Source: Aurantiacibacter xanthus (GTDB lineage Bacteria > Pseudomonadota > Alphaproteobacteria > Sphingomonadales > Sphingomonadaceae). Taken from it: DNA of 64,000 bases. The stretch is taken from positions 18,300 through 82,299 of the forward strand of contig NZ_QXFM01000145.1 in NCBI RefSeq assembly GCF_003584015.1, in the 5' to 3' direction. A model generated the notes under the pieces. That model did not search any database and was not told the origin of the DNA. It saw nothing but the letters and a program-made list of their open reading frames with translations. Below are positions 63,953-64,000 of the stretch, piece after piece (positions within the stretch are counted from its first letter, which is position 1; the number at the start of each line of letters is the position of its first letter). The position numbers and the translations under genes were made by a program.

Positions 63953-64000
63953 GATATCCCGCATCCGAGAAGCTCGAGATCATCCGGATCGTCGAGCAGT
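63949..64000 (+). CDS. IS3-family transposase OrfB, N-terminus only
   Basis: Starts at the ATG overlapping the orfA stop and runs to the window end (about 17 codons, MRYPASEKLEIIRIVEQ). This is the usual start of an OrfB with the DDE catalytic domain in related sphingomonad IS3 elements. The catalytic part lies outside the window. Confidence 0.75.
   Translation, partial: MRYPASEKLEIIRIVEQ

Larger units (their letters stand above)
63529..64000 (+). mobile_element. IS3-family insertion sequence (left part; continues past the window)
   Basis: An orfA-orfB transposase arrangement starts here and runs off the window end. The left end is placed at about 63529, where a TG dinucleotide opens AT-rich sequence inside the lipoprotein gene; the exact end and target duplication cannot be fixed without the right end. 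A run of seven A followed by G (63913-63920) in orfA is the type of slippery site used by IS3 elements to make the OrfAB fusion. Confidence 0.8.

Overview
This GC-rich window looks like a conjugative plasmid, or a plasmid carrying an integrative conjugative element (ICE), from an alphaproteobacterium, most likely a sphingomonad (Sphingobium/Novosphingobium/Erythrobacter group). The grounds are the F-type tra gene order with a built-in S26 peptidase, small families that I know mainly from Sphingomonadales (DUF5818-, DUF6961- and DUF6437-like), and several GTTC-N7-GTTC direct repeats, which is the alphaproteobacterial SOS (LexA) box. No database search was possible; names rest on motifs, length and gene order.

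Layout. (1) 1-14713 (+): an F-type mating-pair-formation operon, traB(end)-dsbC-traV-traC-membrane protein-trbI-traF(S26)-traW-traU-trbC-traN-traF-traH-traG, mostly with overlapping start and stop codons. (2) 15284-19624 (-): a type III restriction-modification pair (mod, res). (3) 20034-22164: a regulatory cluster with a self-cleaving LexA/CI-like repressor, a divergent 57-residue protein, a nuclease-like secreted protein and small sphingomonad proteins. (4) 22237-27917 (-): the relaxosome operon (ribbon-helix-helix protein, TraD coupling protein, MOBF relaxase-helicase), followed by a 434-base region that is a candidate oriT. (5) 28352-43141: an establishment/leading-type region with ssb, ArdC anti-restriction protein, a ParB-like protein, a RES/Xre toxin-antitoxin pair, a 1410-residue methyltransferase/Strawberry-notch helicase fusion and a Toprim primase. 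(6) 43269-46685: a VirB1-like lytic transglycosylase, a frameshifted tyrosine integrase, the 3' part of a tRNA-Met (attachment site), an AlpA-like protein, DUF736 and DUF2274. (7) 46701-58403 (-): a second complete transfer channel of the Trb (Tn4371-ICE-like) type, traG-copG-trbBCDEJLFGI. (8) 58920-64000: an orphan LuxR regulator flanked by two secreted-protein genes and two similar palindromes, a lipoprotein gene cut by an IS3-family element, and the start of that IS.

How it fits together. The F-type operon builds a retractable pilus and channel; the relaxosome operon supplies relaxase and coupling protein for it. The ssb/ArdC/ParB/primase block would protect and convert incoming single-stranded DNA. 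The Trb block is a second, separate MPF-T-type channel with its own coupling protein but no relaxase in this window, and it lies next to an integrase and tRNA-Met fragment, so it looks like a captured ICE. The most notable signal is regulatory: four perfect GTTC-N7-GTTC boxes lie in non-coding DNA upstream of the type III RM genes, the CI-like repressor, the relaxosome operon and the transglycosylase/primase pair, suggesting that DNA damage and a self-cleaving repressor jointly switch the element on.
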